64,000 bases of DNA from Litorilituus sediminis (GTDB lineage: Bacteria > Pseudomonadota > Gammaproteobacteria > Enterobacterales > Alteromonadaceae): NCBI RefSeq assembly GCF_004295665.1, contig NZ_CP034759.1:806001-870000 (forward strand), written 5' to 3'. The notes beneath the pieces were generated by a model. It saw nothing but the letters and a program-made list of their open reading frames with translations, ran no database searches and was not told where the DNA came from. Position 1 is the first letter of the stretch. Every line of letters starts with the position of its first letter. Position numbers and translations under genes: made by a program. Shown piece after piece: positions 18,140 through 28,655 of this stretch.

Positions 18140-19660
18140 TTACTTCTCGCCTGGCATTTGCCCAACAAGCGCTAAGCGCACGTCAACACCTTCCACTTGG
18201 AAATGCGGCACAATAAAGGTATTTACTCGGTAGTAACCTGGATTACCTGGTATTTCCGAAACCGTTACATTGGCATCCTTTAAAGGGTGCGTAGCAATCA
18301 ATTCTTCATCTGGGTTATTCATTTTCGTCACTAAAGAGCCTAACCAATCATTTAATTGCTGCTCTAATTCGTGACGAGGCTTACTTGAACCAATGTTTTC
18401 GCGCTGTAATACTTTCATGTAGTGCGCTATGCGCGACACTAAGAATATGTAGGGTAATCGAGAGTTAATACGTGCATTAGCCGTTGCTTCAGGCGTATCA
18501 TACTCGGTTGGTTTTTGCGCACTATTGGCAGAGAAGAAACAAGCAAAGTCAGAATTTTTATAATAACTTAATGGGATAAAACCTTGATTGGCAAACTCTA
18601 ATTCTTTGGTTTCCGAGATCAACACTTCCGTTGGAATTTTGGTTTCAAAACCATTACCTGCTTCAAAGGTATGTAATGGTAAACTTTCAACTTTTCCTCC
18701 TGATTGAGGACCTCGAATATTTACCGCCCAGCCATTTTTGTGAAAACTCTGAATAATATTTGCAGCAAAAGTAAAAGAAGCATTACCCCAAAGATATTTA
18801 TCATGATTACTACCTGTAACATCTTCTTGATAGTTAAAGTTACGTACAGGATTTGCTTCACCATAAGGTAATCGTTGTAAGTAACGAGGGAAAGTTAAGC
18901 CAATGTAGCGTGAATCTTCGGTTTTTCTAAAGTTTTTCCAACGTAAAAATTCAGCTCGATCCATATAAGAACCAAGATCTTGAATCTTAGCGACATCTTC
19001 TAGTGAATCCTTCAGGAAAAACTTTGCTCCTGCACTGGTTAAAAATGGCGCATGTGCTGCAGCTGATACTCTTGATATTTCTTGCAATAAGCTTATGTCT
19101 GCAGCACTACAATCAAACTCATAGTTTGACACGATATTTGAAATTGGCTCTCCACCTGGCGTATCAAATTCAGCAGTATAAACATGCTTATAAAGCGCTG
19201 ATTGCGTGGTATCTGGTGACTCTTCAAAATCGTCACGTAATGTTTCTTTATCTACATCTAACAGCTCTATTTTAATATTTGAATTATTCGGCGTACGATT
19301 TACTAAATATTGTAGTGAGCGCCACGCAGATTCAACTTTTTGAAATTCTTGATGATGCAATACTTCATCAAGTTGTTGTGAGATGACTTGATCAATTTTA
19401 GACACGTAATTGTCTAATAAACTTTTATCGATACGACTAACATTACTATCACCCGCCATATCTAAAAACACATTGAGTGCAGCAGTTAAACGTTCGTCTG
19501 CTCTGGTTTCAGCTAAACTATTGGCATCGCGGAAAGTGTCTAGTGAAACTTGCTCAGAAACAGGTGAAATATCAACTAGATCACACAAATTTTCATAAGT
19601 GCTTTTGGTTAAGGTTTCTTCAACACGTGCCGCCACATTTAATTGTTCTTGCATAGACAT
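18140..19660 (-). CDS. tssC: T6SS sheath large subunit TssC (VipB)
   Basis: This is a 506-residue VipB/TssC protein. Landmarks are 'SQQLDEVLHHQEFQKVESAWRSLQYLVNRTP', 'LGSYMDRAEFLRWKNFRKTEDSRYIGLTFPRYLQRLPYG', 'FLVSRIAHYMKVLQRENIGS' and the C-terminal 'VEGVDVRLALVGQMPGEK'. With TssB it forms the contractile sheath. It starts 12 bases after the tssB stop. No truncation is seen. Confidence 0.97.
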   Translation of the reverse strand: MSMQEQLNVAARVEETLTKSTYENLCDLVDISPVSEQVSLDTFRDANSLAETRADERLTAALNVFLDMAGDSNVSRIDKSLLDNYVSKIDQVISQQLDEVLHHQEFQKVESAWRSLQYLVNRTPNNSNIKIELLDVDKETLRDDFEESPDTTQSALYKHVYTAEFDTPGGEPISNIVSNYEFDCSAADISLLQEISRVSAAAHAPFLTSAGAKFFLKDSLEDVAKIQDLGSYMDRAEFLRWKNFRKTEDSRYIGLTFPRYLQRLPYGEANPVRNFNYQEDVTGSNHDKYLWGNASFTFAANIIQSFHKNGWAVNIRGPQSGGKVESLPLHTFEAGNGFETKIPTEVLISETKELEFANQGFIPLSYYKNSDFACFFSANSAQKPTEYDTPEATANARINSRLPYIFLVSRIAHYMKVLQRENIGSSKPRHELEQQLNDWLGSLVTKMNNPDEELIATHPLKDANVTVSEIPGNPGYYRVNTFIVPHFQVEGVDVRLALVGQMPGEK

Positions 19661-19672
19661 AGGTAAATCCCT

Positions 19673-20188
19673 CTACTCTGTTACTTGTTCTTGTGATTCT
19701 AGAATAGGCGCAATGTCATTTAGCTTCGCTTTTAATTCTTCTAGCTCAGGCTTATTTTGTAAGACACGCTCTAACTCTTTACGTAATGATGAGTTATCTA
19801 ATAAATTAGACTTCAAATCTTTGAGTAAATTACGCATAGCCATCATATTATTAAGCTGTGGAATTTGTGAGGCCACTTGCTCAGGATCAAATGACTTAAA
19901 AGAATCAAATGTTAAATCAATACCAATAGAGCCTTCGCCACTAATTTTGTTATCAACTAAAAATTTCGCCTGTGGAGCGGTACTTTTTAACACTTGATTT
20001 AAGTTGTTTTTATTGATCAGCACGCGTTCACGCTCGGCAAGATCCTCCTGGTTTTTACCATTAGAGTAATCTCCCATTACTAACATCTTTAATGGAAGTT
20101 CTTTACTATTCGAAGCCCCGTTAGTTTCAAGCTCTAAAGAAATATTTACGCGAGCTCTCGGAATCTCTTTTTGAAATGTATCAGACAT
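19673..20188 (-). CDS. tssB: T6SS sheath small subunit TssB (VipA)
   Basis: This is a 171-residue VipA/TssB protein containing 'RVNISLELETNGA..KELPLKMLVMGDYSNG', 'LAERERVLINKNNLNQVLKS', 'GIDLTFDSFKSFDPEQVASQIPQL' and a C-terminal helical region that forms the ClpV recognition surface after contraction. It pairs with TssC, encoded immediately downstream. Confidence 0.96.
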   Translation of the reverse strand: MSDTFQKEIPRARVNISLELETNGASNSKELPLKMLVMGDYSNGKNQEDLAERERVLINKNNLNQVLKSTAPQAKFLVDNKISGEGSIGIDLTFDSFKSFDPEQVASQIPQLNNMMAMRNLLKDLKSNLLDNSSLRKELERVLQNKPELEELKAKLNDIAPILESQEQVTE

Positions 20189-20269
20189 GTTGTTCCCTTA
20201 ATATTCCAATCTATCCTACGCGCAAACCGCGCGAATCATTAACACAAGCAACCATTGCTTGCTTTTACT

Positions 20270-21865
20270 TTAAATCCAACCCAAAGCGATTTCAGGCTGA
20301 GTTAAAATCATTTGCTTTTTCAATTGCTCAGTTAACTTAAAATACTCATCATCCTTATCTGTACTGAGTGTCTCAAAGCACAAAAGAGCATTACGCCAAA
20401 CTTGCATTGCGAAGTCTGGCTGCCACCGCTCTAGTTCTGCTAACTCTACTGTCTTTAATAACGACTGAAGAATAGGCTCGGCAAAGTCATAATTTTCATC
20501 CAAAAGGCAAAATTTGGCTTTTATTAACTGTTGTTTTGCCAGCTCAAAATGAGTAGTCGCTGGCAAATCAGTTATCAGTGATAACGCCTGCGCTAATTTA
20601 TTATCTGCAACTAATTGCTTACCCTGGCTTTCAATTTCGTCATAGCAATCATCAACAGCCAAACCTGCTGCTTCAGTTGTTGAAAATTCGGCCGAAATTT
20701 GAGCCAGCAAATCTTTTGTCTTAGCACTACAAAGTGGCGAGCCGTCGTCATAACGTAAATTTGCTAACTGTGGAAATTGCTGGGTTAGTTGAAATAACGC
20801 CAGTGAAAATTGCTTGATTGTTTGCTTTTGATTTAAGCCTGTTAATGCTGCAAAGACCATGGCCTGTAAATCCAGGTTAAAATGCATTGCCCCTTCCATA
20901 AACAAGGCTTCAGCAGATAATAGTGCTTCAAGGTAACTCTCATTTGCGAGTGCATTTTTAATCGGGGCAAAAGCGGCTGCTCTTGGTGCCGGAATACGCG
21001 TTTTACCTTGCTCATGAGGCGGTAACTTTACATCAGACCAACGAATGGCTCTTGCCACACATATCAACCGATTAATATTATGTTTTTCTTTATCAAAAGC
21101 GAGTAACTTACGAACAGTGTCAAGGTATTGGCTGTTAGACTCCACAGAAAATGCCTTATTGACATTAGCTGTCTGACTGACGTTAACTTCTTTTTCTGAA
21201 GTCGAACTAGGTTGCGCCACATTATTTTCATTTGTTAGCTTACTGGGATTTTCAGGTAAAGCTTGCTCAACGGCTAATTGAGCATCTTGCTTAGCTGCAA
21301 CTTTTTTAGCAACTACAGGGTAAGTTATACTGAGTTTCTCTGCCCAATGTCTCAACTCAGATAATGGCCCAGCATTTTCATCAAAACAAATTACCGTTTC
21401 ACTGCTATAAACATTGAGCTCATCAATTAACGCCTTGATTTGCTCTGGGTTATTAATCTCATTTTGCTGTGCAAGCGCAATAATGCGTTGTTGCTGACCC
21501 AATAGCCAGGTATGCACTGCCGCTCTTGCCTTTATTTTCAGCGGGTGCACTTCTTCTTTATATTGGCCAACCAGTTTATTAAATAATGCTAGGCCGTAAG
21601 TAATCCCTTCAATGCCAAAGTCATTTGCCGCAGCACAAAGGACATAACTTGAGATACGCAAATCTTTTGACTTCTCTGCTAACAAGCTCGTTCCTGTAAC
21701 AAAAACTTTTTTACAATCGAGCTCATTAACACCTGAAAACGCCGTTTTTAAGTATTTAAAATCTTCTTCATACTTTAAATCTTCACCGCAAATTGATTCA
21801 GCTAACGGTGAAGTTAACTGCTCTAACCAAGTTGACCAATTCTCGTGAGTAAAATGTTCACTCAT
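20270..21865 (-). CDS. tssA: T6SS assembly protein TssA
   Basis: The protein is about 531 residues. ATG 21865 is chosen because AAGGT precedes it and it lies just after the tagF stop; the in-frame start at 21880 overlaps tagF. The N-terminal ImpA/TssA domain contains 'PLAESICGEDLKYEEDFKYLKTAF' and 'DLRISSYVLCAA'. A middle variable region (about 190-240, Asn/Ser/Glu-rich) and a long helical C-terminal part follow. TssA primes baseplate-membrane complex docking and sheath growth. It lies between tagF and tssB. Confidence 0.88.
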   Translation of the reverse strand: MSEHFTHENWSTWLEQLTSPLAESICGEDLKYEEDFKYLKTAFSGVNELDCKKVFVTGTSLLAEKSKDLRISSYVLCAAANDFGIEGITYGLALFNKLVGQYKEEVHPLKIKARAAVHTWLLGQQQRIIALAQQNEINNPEQIKALIDELNVYSSETVICFDENAGPLSELRHWAEKLSITYPVVAKKVAAKQDAQLAVEQALPENPSKLTNENNVAQPSSTSEKEVNVSQTANVNKAFSVESNSQYLDTVRKLLAFDKEKHNINRLICVARAIRWSDVKLPPHEQGKTRIPAPRAAAFAPIKNALANESYLEALLSAEALFMEGAMHFNLDLQAMVFAALTGLNQKQTIKQFSLALFQLTQQFPQLANLRYDDGSPLCSAKTKDLLAQISAEFSTTEAAGLAVDDCYDEIESQGKQLVADNKLAQALSLITDLPATTHFELAKQQLIKAKFCLLDENYDFAEPILQSLLKTVELAELERWQPDFAMQVWRNALLCFETLSTDKDDEYFKLTEQLKKQMILTQPEIALGWI

Positions 21866-21867
21866 AA

Positions 21868-22866
21868 CTATACCTTGCACCAGCGACGCAGCGCATCATA
21901 CATGCTGACATTGTTCATTTTTGCCAACTCTAAAACAGCGGTATCTAATGGTTGGGATTGCGCAACAAGAGAAAAATCGACGACGATATTCTGGTTATCT
22001 TCTGCCGACCAAATACAATCAAAATAAGAGGCAGGTACTGGCGTGGTAAAAATAGTTAAACTAGCAGGTTTACCACAACTTCCAGTTTGATAAAAAACCC
22101 AAGGACGCCAGTTATGATCAGCAACAATAACGGTAACCAAGTGAAGCCAGAACGCGGCAATTAGTTCAAAACCTTGGGTTAAATTAGGCATAGGAAAACG
22201 TAGGCCAACTTGCGTTCTTAAACAACCTCTATTGGCTATAGACTGCATTAATAATGAAGACTCTTGAATTAATTTAGCTCTCTCTTCTTGAGTATCTAAC
22301 CCCGTTGCTTGCCATAGTGTCGACATTGGAATATTGCGAAATTTTTCTAACAGCTGATTAATATTCGCTGGCGTTTTTAAGACATGAACAATGGGCAACA
22401 ACTTAGCAGCTTCTGCTACCATTTCTTGTTCACCTTGCGACATAAAGATTGCATTAACTCGCTCACACAAATGAACAAAGTCATTACTTTCACTCAAAAA
22501 CAAAGCGCTTGGATGCATTCGATAAGCTGCTTGCCCCGTATGAACAAAGCTAGCAAATGGGTAATGTCTGCCACTACTGTCTATACTTGGCGTTATTACA
22601 CCGAGTAAGCTGGCTTCCGATTCATTTCCGGCCATGAAAAATAAGTTTGTTAAGCCAAAACTCTGATTAGCTTGTTTGGGAGATGACTGTCTAGAAGCAT
22701 GCGAAAAACCTTCCTTCACCCAGTGATCAAGTGCGATTGACTCTCTCGTTGTTACTTGATACTTGATAAAGTCTGGGCGCAATTGAGTTTTACCCAAATA
22801 ACCAAAGGTATCTTTGCGAGCTATATCCGGCTTATTTTCTTTATTTTTTTTAAACAAACTAAACAT
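21868..22866 (-). CDS. tagF: T6SS-associated protein TagF
   Basis: This is a 332-residue TagF-domain protein: 'FGYLGKTQLRPDFIKY' (21-36), 'LDHWVKEGF' (46-54) and 'GVITPSIDSSGRHYPFASFV' match the family. TagF is a post-translational repressor of T6SS assembly in systems studied with the PpkA/PppA/Fha threonine-phosphorylation pathway, but no ppkA, pppA or fha gene occurs in this window. It is tightly packed with tssM (9 bases) and tssA (2 bases). Confidence 0.88.
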   Translation of the reverse strand: MFSLFKKNKENKPDIARKDTFGYLGKTQLRPDFIKYQVTTRESIALDHWVKEGFSHASRQSSPKQANQSFGLTNLFFMAGNESEASLLGVITPSIDSSGRHYPFASFVHTGQAAYRMHPSALFLSESNDFVHLCERVNAIFMSQGEQEMVAEAAKLLPIVHVLKTPANINQLLEKFRNIPMSTLWQATGLDTQEERAKLIQESSLLMQSIANRGCLRTQVGLRFPMPNLTQGFELIAAFWLHLVTVIVADHNWRPWVFYQTGSCGKPASLTIFTTPVPASYFDCIWSAEDNQNIVVDFSLVAQSQPLDTAVLELAKMNNVSMYDALRRWCKV

Positions 22867-22875
22867 GGCCTTCCC

Positions 22876-25800
22876 TTAATTTAATTTTGCTAAATGCGTT
22901 TGTTTACTCGCTTGAGGCGTAAACAAGGTATTGGGCAAACTAAAGGAAGTCATAGTATTTTTATTAAAAATGCCGTTACTACGACCAGATTTCAGCATAA
23001 ACTTAGCGGTTAGCTTAGTTTCAACCGCTTTATTTTGTTGAGAGAAGGGCCAGTTAACCGCATATTCTGTACCTTTAATCCATTTTATTTGAGCTTCATT
23101 TAACACTCTTAATAACGCCCAAGGACCAGCCATTTCAACTTCAACTCTTCTCCCTTCATGGCTAACAGCATAAACACGCGCAACTTCTGTTGTTCCCCGC
23201 CCTGGCCAGGTAAATTTACGCCACTCTTCTGGTTCATTACGATAACGGTATGATTGTTCACTAAAGCCTAAATAGGTTTCACGAATACCGCGCTGAGGTA
23301 CAGGCAAGGCTTGAAACTGAAATTCTGAGTCTTCACTGCCTTTAGGAAATAAAGAACGTGTCACTCTGTTAGCGCGCTTTAAACCAACAAGTAGCTTGTC
23401 GCTAAACCCGACCCCCATACCATTCCACGTACGCTCTACCCATTTGCCTTTGCGCTTTTTCAAAAAGGGAGCTAATTCGTCCTTAACAAACGTCCACAAA
23501 ACCCCGGTACGCTCATTAAGTAGTTCGGAAACATCATCCACAGCAGCATCGGGGCCTTTACTGTAAAATGGAAACTTTCCTTTAATACCATTTTCATACA
23601 AAGCAAAGACATTTTCTTGCCATTCCTCATCAAGTTGTCGACGCGAAACAACCGCTATAGCATTAAAGCTAGAACGCAAAGGACTTTTAAAGAGACGTTC
23701 AATGGATTTTTTAGTCTCAGGCTCTAACGCTCTTAATTGACTCTCAACCACTATCCATGAAGCTTGAATTCCACTATCGACATCTTCACCACTAAGTAAT
23801 TGTTGGGCAAACTGCATTGCTTGACTATCAGGTTCATTGCTCGCGATAAGCGCTTTAATATCACTATGAACTGTGCTCAAGGTGCGAATATATTGTTGTA
23901 AGAAGTCAGACGCTTTCCCGGGTTCATTACTCTGTGTAAAGCGTCTAAGGTCAGCCAACTGATTCTCTAATTCTGGCACACGCTTTTTCATCACCATTGG
24001 CATGTCTATATTGACTTTTTTAGCGAGCTCTTCGGCATCTGTAGCCACAGTGTTAGTTGATGTAGTAGGCTTATCATCTAAATGAATATTTTTATTAATG
24101 CTAGACATTAACTGCGTAAAAGGGCCATCTAATGCACTAAGCTTTGCTAGAGAAATACTTGCATCTGCTAAACCATTAAACGTCTTCACTTGTGTTTCAC
24201 TTAATAAAGCTAACCAATGACTAGCGTAATCTTTGAAGTACAAGGCGCGTATCGCCTTCTCGACCACATCAGCCTTTGAACGATCAATTAAGCTTTCACC
24301 GGCTTCATTAGCCGTCCCCATAACCCAATCGCCAGAACTGACAATGGTCACTACTCGGTTGATCTCTGGATATACGTACGCATCCCAACCGGCTTTAGTA
24401 AATGCATAAGGAACTTGATAATTACTCACGAGTAGCTTTTTGTTTTTAGGCTCTATCAAGTTCTTAATTGTTAAAGGCTTTTTCTTAGCCGCCTTACTGG
24501 CAATAATTTGTTGATATAACAGTTCAGGCTCTGGCTGAGTGTCTAAGTGCAGCCTAGCCGTTGCGATCAGTGATTCATCGTGAGACCAAAACGCTATATT
24601 GCCAGGTTGTTCAAGGGTTGAACCAAATTGATTAATATAAAAAGCAATAACTTCTGCTAACTTTTGAGAAAAATCTTTTAGCTCTTCATTATTAAAGTCT
24701 AAGCCAAGTAACCCTTGCCAATGCTTAGTTAACTCTTGCTGAGCAAATTCGGCATCCATTTGGTGTGGATATTGTGACAGCATTAACTGTAATTTTAATA
24801 ATCGATAATACTCTTGCCGTAATTCATTCTTGCTATCCATGTCATGGGCCATTTCCCACCTTTGACTGTAAGTCATTAATCGCTCATTGACATAGGCTTG
24901 AATAGGCTCTGAAATCAAGGTATCCATTTCTTGTAACGTGATTGCCTTAAACGAAGCCAATGTTTCATCACCTTCGTATATCCCTAAAATAAAGCGCCAT
25001 GGCAAACTTTGTTCATAAGAGTGTATAAGTTCATAATGTTCGAAAACATCGATAAAAGCAGCTACATGATCTACAGAGCTAATCTCATCAGCTAATGCTT
25101 TCTCGACCAAAGTTGTGGCTTTTTCTTCACCCGATGCAATTAACAGGTTATTCATCGTATATGAAGTTGTTAATAATGCCACTACTGCCGCAATGCTCGC
25201 TAAAGTAGCAGAGACAGAAAGCCCTTTTAGCCAACGTTGAATTTTTCGTTCTCTTCGGTTGCCACGAGTTAAGTCTTGCAGTTTAAAGACAACATCATTG
25301 AAAAAACCATTAATAAAGTAGCTTTTGGTGATAGTTTCTTGGTTTTGCTCAAGAGCAACTGAACAAAATTGCTCTCTAACACCTGATAAAACACGTTCAA
25401 TAGGAGTACCCTCTTGTGTGCCTGAAGTAAAATACACACCGGCAAACCAAGGCACCTCTTGATAGGGGTTATCTTTAAAGAGCAAATTAACAAATTCAGT
25501 TAACTTTATTGAGGCAGATTTAAATTGGTTAGGAAAATCGAATATAAGCGCTTTACGATGAACATTACGTTCGCGTGCAAGCTTACTTAAGCGTTGCTCA
25601 CATAAGCGTTGGTATAAATTTTCCATACGTAATTCGAACAACTCGGCAGGGTCTTGGCTTTGATCTTCACTTTCATCAAGTAAATACGCGCCCCAAACCT
25701 GCTCACGGTCTTTCTCAGATAAGTCAGCAAAGAAAGGTTCAAAACCACTGATTAAGTCACTTTTAGTAAACGTAATATGGACAGGAAAAATAACCCCAAG

Positions 25801-26550
25801 CTCATTAATAAGTTCCTGAATTCGTTCTCGTACAGTTTTGACATGTTGACGAATACCTTCACTATCACTGGTGAGAATATCAGCGACACTAATCGCCACA
25901 ATAACGCCATTGATAGGCAGTTTTGGACGGTGTTTTTTAAGTAAACCTAAAAAAGATAACCACTCGTTGTTATCTGCAGACTCTGTAGTGTAGCGACCTG
26001 CAGTATCAATTAGCACCGCCTGATCAGAAAACCACCAATCACAATTGCGCGTACCACCAAAGCCTTGTACATGTAGTTCATTCGCATTGGCATAGGGAAA
26101 ATGTAAACCTGAATTAGCAAATAAGGTGCTTTTACCTGTTGCTGAAGGCCCTATGATCATATACCAAGGTAATGCATACAAAGCAGCATTACCACGATGA
26201 CCAGCGCCTAAATGAGAAGTTTTAAGCGATTGTAATACATCGGTCATTTTGTGCTGGATTTCATCTATTTCTGCTTGAGATCCCGCATTATGGGTGGCAA
26301 GTTCAGCCACTAAACGATCACCAGAACGCTTGGTCCAAAACCATCGTGCGAGTAAATACAACACAAAAGCAGAAAAAACAGCCAGCATAGCCATAAGTTT
26401 TTTATCTGATGTATCTAAGCCAACTAAATGGCCAGCAAACCATACTATGGTCAATACCGCTATCAGGCCAACAACTTGCCCAGAAGCCCTAGAAGAGGCT
26501 AAGCCAAGTAAAAAGTGCACTAAGCCACTAGTATTTGCGCGTCCTGCCAT
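22876..26550 (-). CDS. tssM: T6SS membrane-complex protein TssM (IcmF)
   Basis: This is a 1224-residue IcmF-family inner-membrane protein. TM segments lie at about 24-43 and 52-70, with a third near 450 ('SATLASIAAVVALLTTSY'). The cytoplasmic GTPase-like domain has Walker A GPSATGKS at 134-141, followed by 'DTAGRYT' and 'VIVAISVADIL'. The large periplasmic part ends in the TssJ-contacting beta region ('VEVEMAGPWALLRVLNEAQI', 'FMLKSGRSNGIF'). It forms the envelope-spanning complex with TssL and TssJ. The length is normal. Confidence 0.96.
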   Translation of the reverse strand: MAGRANTSGLVHFLLGLASSRASGQVVGLIAVLTIVWFAGHLVGLDTSDKKLMAMLAVFSAFVLYLLARWFWTKRSGDRLVAELATHNAGSQAEIDEIQHKMTDVLQSLKTSHLGAGHRGNAALYALPWYMIIGPSATGKSTLFANSGLHFPYANANELHVQGFGGTRNCDWWFSDQAVLIDTAGRYTTESADNNEWLSFLGLLKKHRPKLPINGVIVAISVADILTSDSEGIRQHVKTVRERIQELINELGVIFPVHITFTKSDLISGFEPFFADLSEKDREQVWGAYLLDESEDQSQDPAELFELRMENLYQRLCEQRLSKLARERNVHRKALIFDFPNQFKSASIKLTEFVNLLFKDNPYQEVPWFAGVYFTSGTQEGTPIERVLSGVREQFCSVALEQNQETITKSYFINGFFNDVVFKLQDLTRGNRRERKIQRWLKGLSVSATLASIAAVVALLTTSYTMNNLLIASGEEKATTLVEKALADEISSVDHVAAFIDVFEHYELIHSYEQSLPWRFILGIYEGDETLASFKAITLQEMDTLISEPIQAYVNERLMTYSQRWEMAHDMDSKNELRQEYYRLLKLQLMLSQYPHQMDAEFAQQELTKHWQGLLGLDFNNEELKDFSQKLAEVIAFYINQFGSTLEQPGNIAFWSHDESLIATARLHLDTQPEPELLYQQIIASKAAKKKPLTIKNLIEPKNKKLLVSNYQVPYAFTKAGWDAYVYPEINRVVTIVSSGDWVMGTANEAGESLIDRSKADVVEKAIRALYFKDYASHWLALLSETQVKTFNGLADASISLAKLSALDGPFTQLMSSINKNIHLDDKPTTSTNTVATDAEELAKKVNIDMPMVMKKRVPELENQLADLRRFTQSNEPGKASDFLQQYIRTLSTVHSDIKALIASNEPDSQAMQFAQQLLSGEDVDSGIQASWIVVESQLRALEPETKKSIERLFKSPLRSSFNAIAVVSRRQLDEEWQENVFALYENGIKGKFPFYSKGPDAAVDDVSELLNERTGVLWTFVKDELAPFLKKRKGKWVERTWNGMGVGFSDKLLVGLKRANRVTRSLFPKGSEDSEFQFQALPVPQRGIRETYLGFSEQSYRYRNEPEEWRKFTWPGRGTTEVARVYAVSHEGRRVEVEMAGPWALLRVLNEAQIKWIKGTEYAVNWPFSQQNKAVETKLTAKFMLKSGRSNGIFNKNTMTSFSLPNTLFTPQASKQTHLAKLN

Positions 26551-26551
26551 G

Positions 26552-27283
26552 TTAATTACTCTCTTTACTTAACTCTGATTGACTAAATTGCTTTAGCACT
26601 TCTAATTTCTGCTCTAATACTCGATTACTTTCTTTCGCGTCACTGCTAATCACATAGTGAAACCCCATAAAAAGAAACATAATGAGACTTAAACCGATAC
26701 TAAAAATTACCCAGTAAGGTAAGTTTCTACCCACCTTCATCACAAAGCCTTCTGTCGGAGTGCCATAGTCAGATAGGGTTATATTGGCTATACCTGTCGC
26801 ATCTTCAAGCTGAGCCCGTATATCAACAATCAAGGCTTTAAGCTGCTCAATCCCCTTGACTTTATAGGTACCTTCAAAGCCCATCTGCAAACAAACATAA
26901 TACACTTCAAGCACTTTTCGTTTATCTTCACTGCCCATACGCAGTTTTTCCATGCGCTCAAAAAATTCTTCACCTGCACGGTTATTACCATAGAACTCAA
27001 GTTGCAAAGGGCGACTCATCCAATCCATTTTAAAATCAACACCAGAGCTCATCACTAATTCATCACAAGTGGCTGTCAAAGCAAATTTCGCTTCTTGCAT
27101 TTGTGAAGTCGTTATTTGATTTTCATAACACTTTTTTTCAAACTGGTCGAAGCACTCGATAATATGTTCACGAAAATTTTTCGCGATACTATGGCTATCA
27201 GACCTTAGTTTTAATGGCATTAAGGCATGTATTACAGGCGCAATACAGGTAAGCAAATCTGGGGTATTTTCAACAGCATCCAT
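26552..27283 (-). CDS. tssL: T6SS membrane-complex protein TssL (DotU)
   Basis: This is a 243-residue DotU-type protein with a cytoplasmic helical domain, including 'EAKFALTATCDELVMS', 'RPLQLEFYGNNRAGEEFFERMEKL' and 'VLEVYYVCLQMGFEGTYKV'. A single C-terminal TM lies at about 189-209. No peptidoglycan-binding OmpA extension is fused. It is one base from tssM. It recruits the baseplate to the membrane complex. Confidence 0.95.
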   Translation of the reverse strand: MDAVENTPDLLTCIAPVIHALMPLKLRSDSHSIAKNFREHIIECFDQFEKKCYENQITTSQMQEAKFALTATCDELVMSSGVDFKMDWMSRPLQLEFYGNNRAGEEFFERMEKLRMGSEDKRKVLEVYYVCLQMGFEGTYKVKGIEQLKALIVDIRAQLEDATGIANITLSDYGTPTEGFVMKVGRNLPYWVIFSIGLSLIMFLFMGFHYVISSDAKESNRVLEQKLEVLKQFSQSELSKESN

Positions 27284-27314
27284 GTTATTTTTACAACTTT
27301 GTTAAATGAATTGA

Positions 27315-28655
27315 TTAATGTTTATCAACACTGACTATTTCCACACTAGCGTTTTGTAAGTGATAAGGCACAAATACAGCCATACTTTGTTCGTCTAATA
27401 TCTGCTGCCAAATATCACCATGAGGTTCTAAACGAAAATATTCATATCCGCTTTTTACTGCTAATTTATTGGGAGTTCGTTGACAATGAGTAACCGCAAC
27501 ACCATTGAGCGCAGAGGCAACAATTACTTCAATATTTTCGATTGAACCGACTTTCACTTGCTCGCCAAAAGTATCGATCCATTTACTGTCGCTTGACTCA
27601 AAATACACAGCAAGATAAAAGTCACTATTTGCTAAATGCGCAGAATCAAGCGTTGGAATTTGATATAAAGCATCAGAAACTTTATTTAGTTTCAAGCCCG
27701 ACATTTTTTTAGGCACCACATCATCAAGTAACTGAGTAATTAGACGTTCAAATTGAGCAAAAACCTCAGTAAGGTTTTTATGTTGATATGGTGGTAGTGA
27801 ATCAGCAAGTTGACTATGTTCAAATAAAGAAATGCGACTTAATAATTCAATAAACTCACAATAGAGTCGCTCAGGATGAACATGTGCCAGTTGCTTAATA
27901 TGAGATAGCATTTTGGCACTGGGCAACAAACCACTTAACAACAAAAAACTATTCATTTCATTGGGACCAAAGTCCGTTACAGCACCTAAACCTTTACGTC
28001 TATTTAACAACACATTAGCCTTAGCATTGACCAAGTTATTGGTTCGCATTAACAAATCCGTTAAATAACTTGAGGCATTAATATCTATTAACGGCGGAAC
28101 AAATTTTTCATCAAGCATAAACTGACCATTAGCCCCCCTGACTATTTTACAAAGAGGTAGCACATCAAAATATGTTTTGGCATCAAGCTCAGTAAACAGA
28201 GAGATGTTCGGCTCAGCAACCACGACTTCACGGACACGAGATGAATCATGAGCATCGGTTACCTCCAAATAATTGGCATGAAAGGCGCTTAATTGACCAG
28301 CATTTTCATAACCACTGATACCTGTTGCACAGCTATTTGAAGCGATACCTACATAAACAATCGCCTGCTCTAAATCTTGAGGTATGGCTAGGGTAAGGTC
28401 ATTATTAATTGTCCGAGTAAACTCAACATATCGGCCTGACTCCAAAACAAACTCAAGATTCAGTAAATTAAGTTCACCACGTACCAGTGCTGTAGGGTCG
28501 ATACTAATTTTTCTGAAGCCATAGCTAAGCTCTGACAAAGCGAACTGCCTTTTTGACTGTATATGCTCTTGATAATCATCAAATAACTGCAAGTGCTGTT
28601 GTCCTAACAATACGCCTTCAGCCCAGACGGGCTTTAACCCTGCTACACGTGTCAT
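27315..28655 (-). CDS. tssK: T6SS baseplate protein TssK
   Basis: This is a 446-residue TssK: the N-terminal 'KPVWAEGVLLGQQHLQLFDDYQE' and 'SYGFRKISIDPTALVRGELNLLNLEFVLESGRYVEF' are typical, as are 'PSAKMLSHIKQLAHVHPERLYCEFIELLSRIS' and the C-terminal 'GYEYFRLEPHGDIWQQILDEQSMAVFVP'. It links the baseplate wedges to TssL/TssM. Its start abuts the tssJ stop. Confidence 0.96.
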   Translation of the reverse strand: MTRVAGLKPVWAEGVLLGQQHLQLFDDYQEHIQSKRQFALSELSYGFRKISIDPTALVRGELNLLNLEFVLESGRYVEFTRTINNDLTLAIPQDLEQAIVYVGIASNSCATGISGYENAGQLSAFHANYLEVTDAHDSSRVREVVVAEPNISLFTELDAKTYFDVLPLCKIVRGANGQFMLDEKFVPPLIDINASSYLTDLLMRTNNLVNAKANVLLNRRKGLGAVTDFGPNEMNSFLLLSGLLPSAKMLSHIKQLAHVHPERLYCEFIELLSRISLFEHSQLADSLPPYQHKNLTEVFAQFERLITQLLDDVVPKKMSGLKLNKVSDALYQIPTLDSAHLANSDFYLAVYFESSDSKWIDTFGEQVKVGSIENIEVIVASALNGVAVTHCQRTPNKLAVKSGYEYFRLEPHGDIWQQILDEQSMAVFVPYHLQNASVEIVSVDKH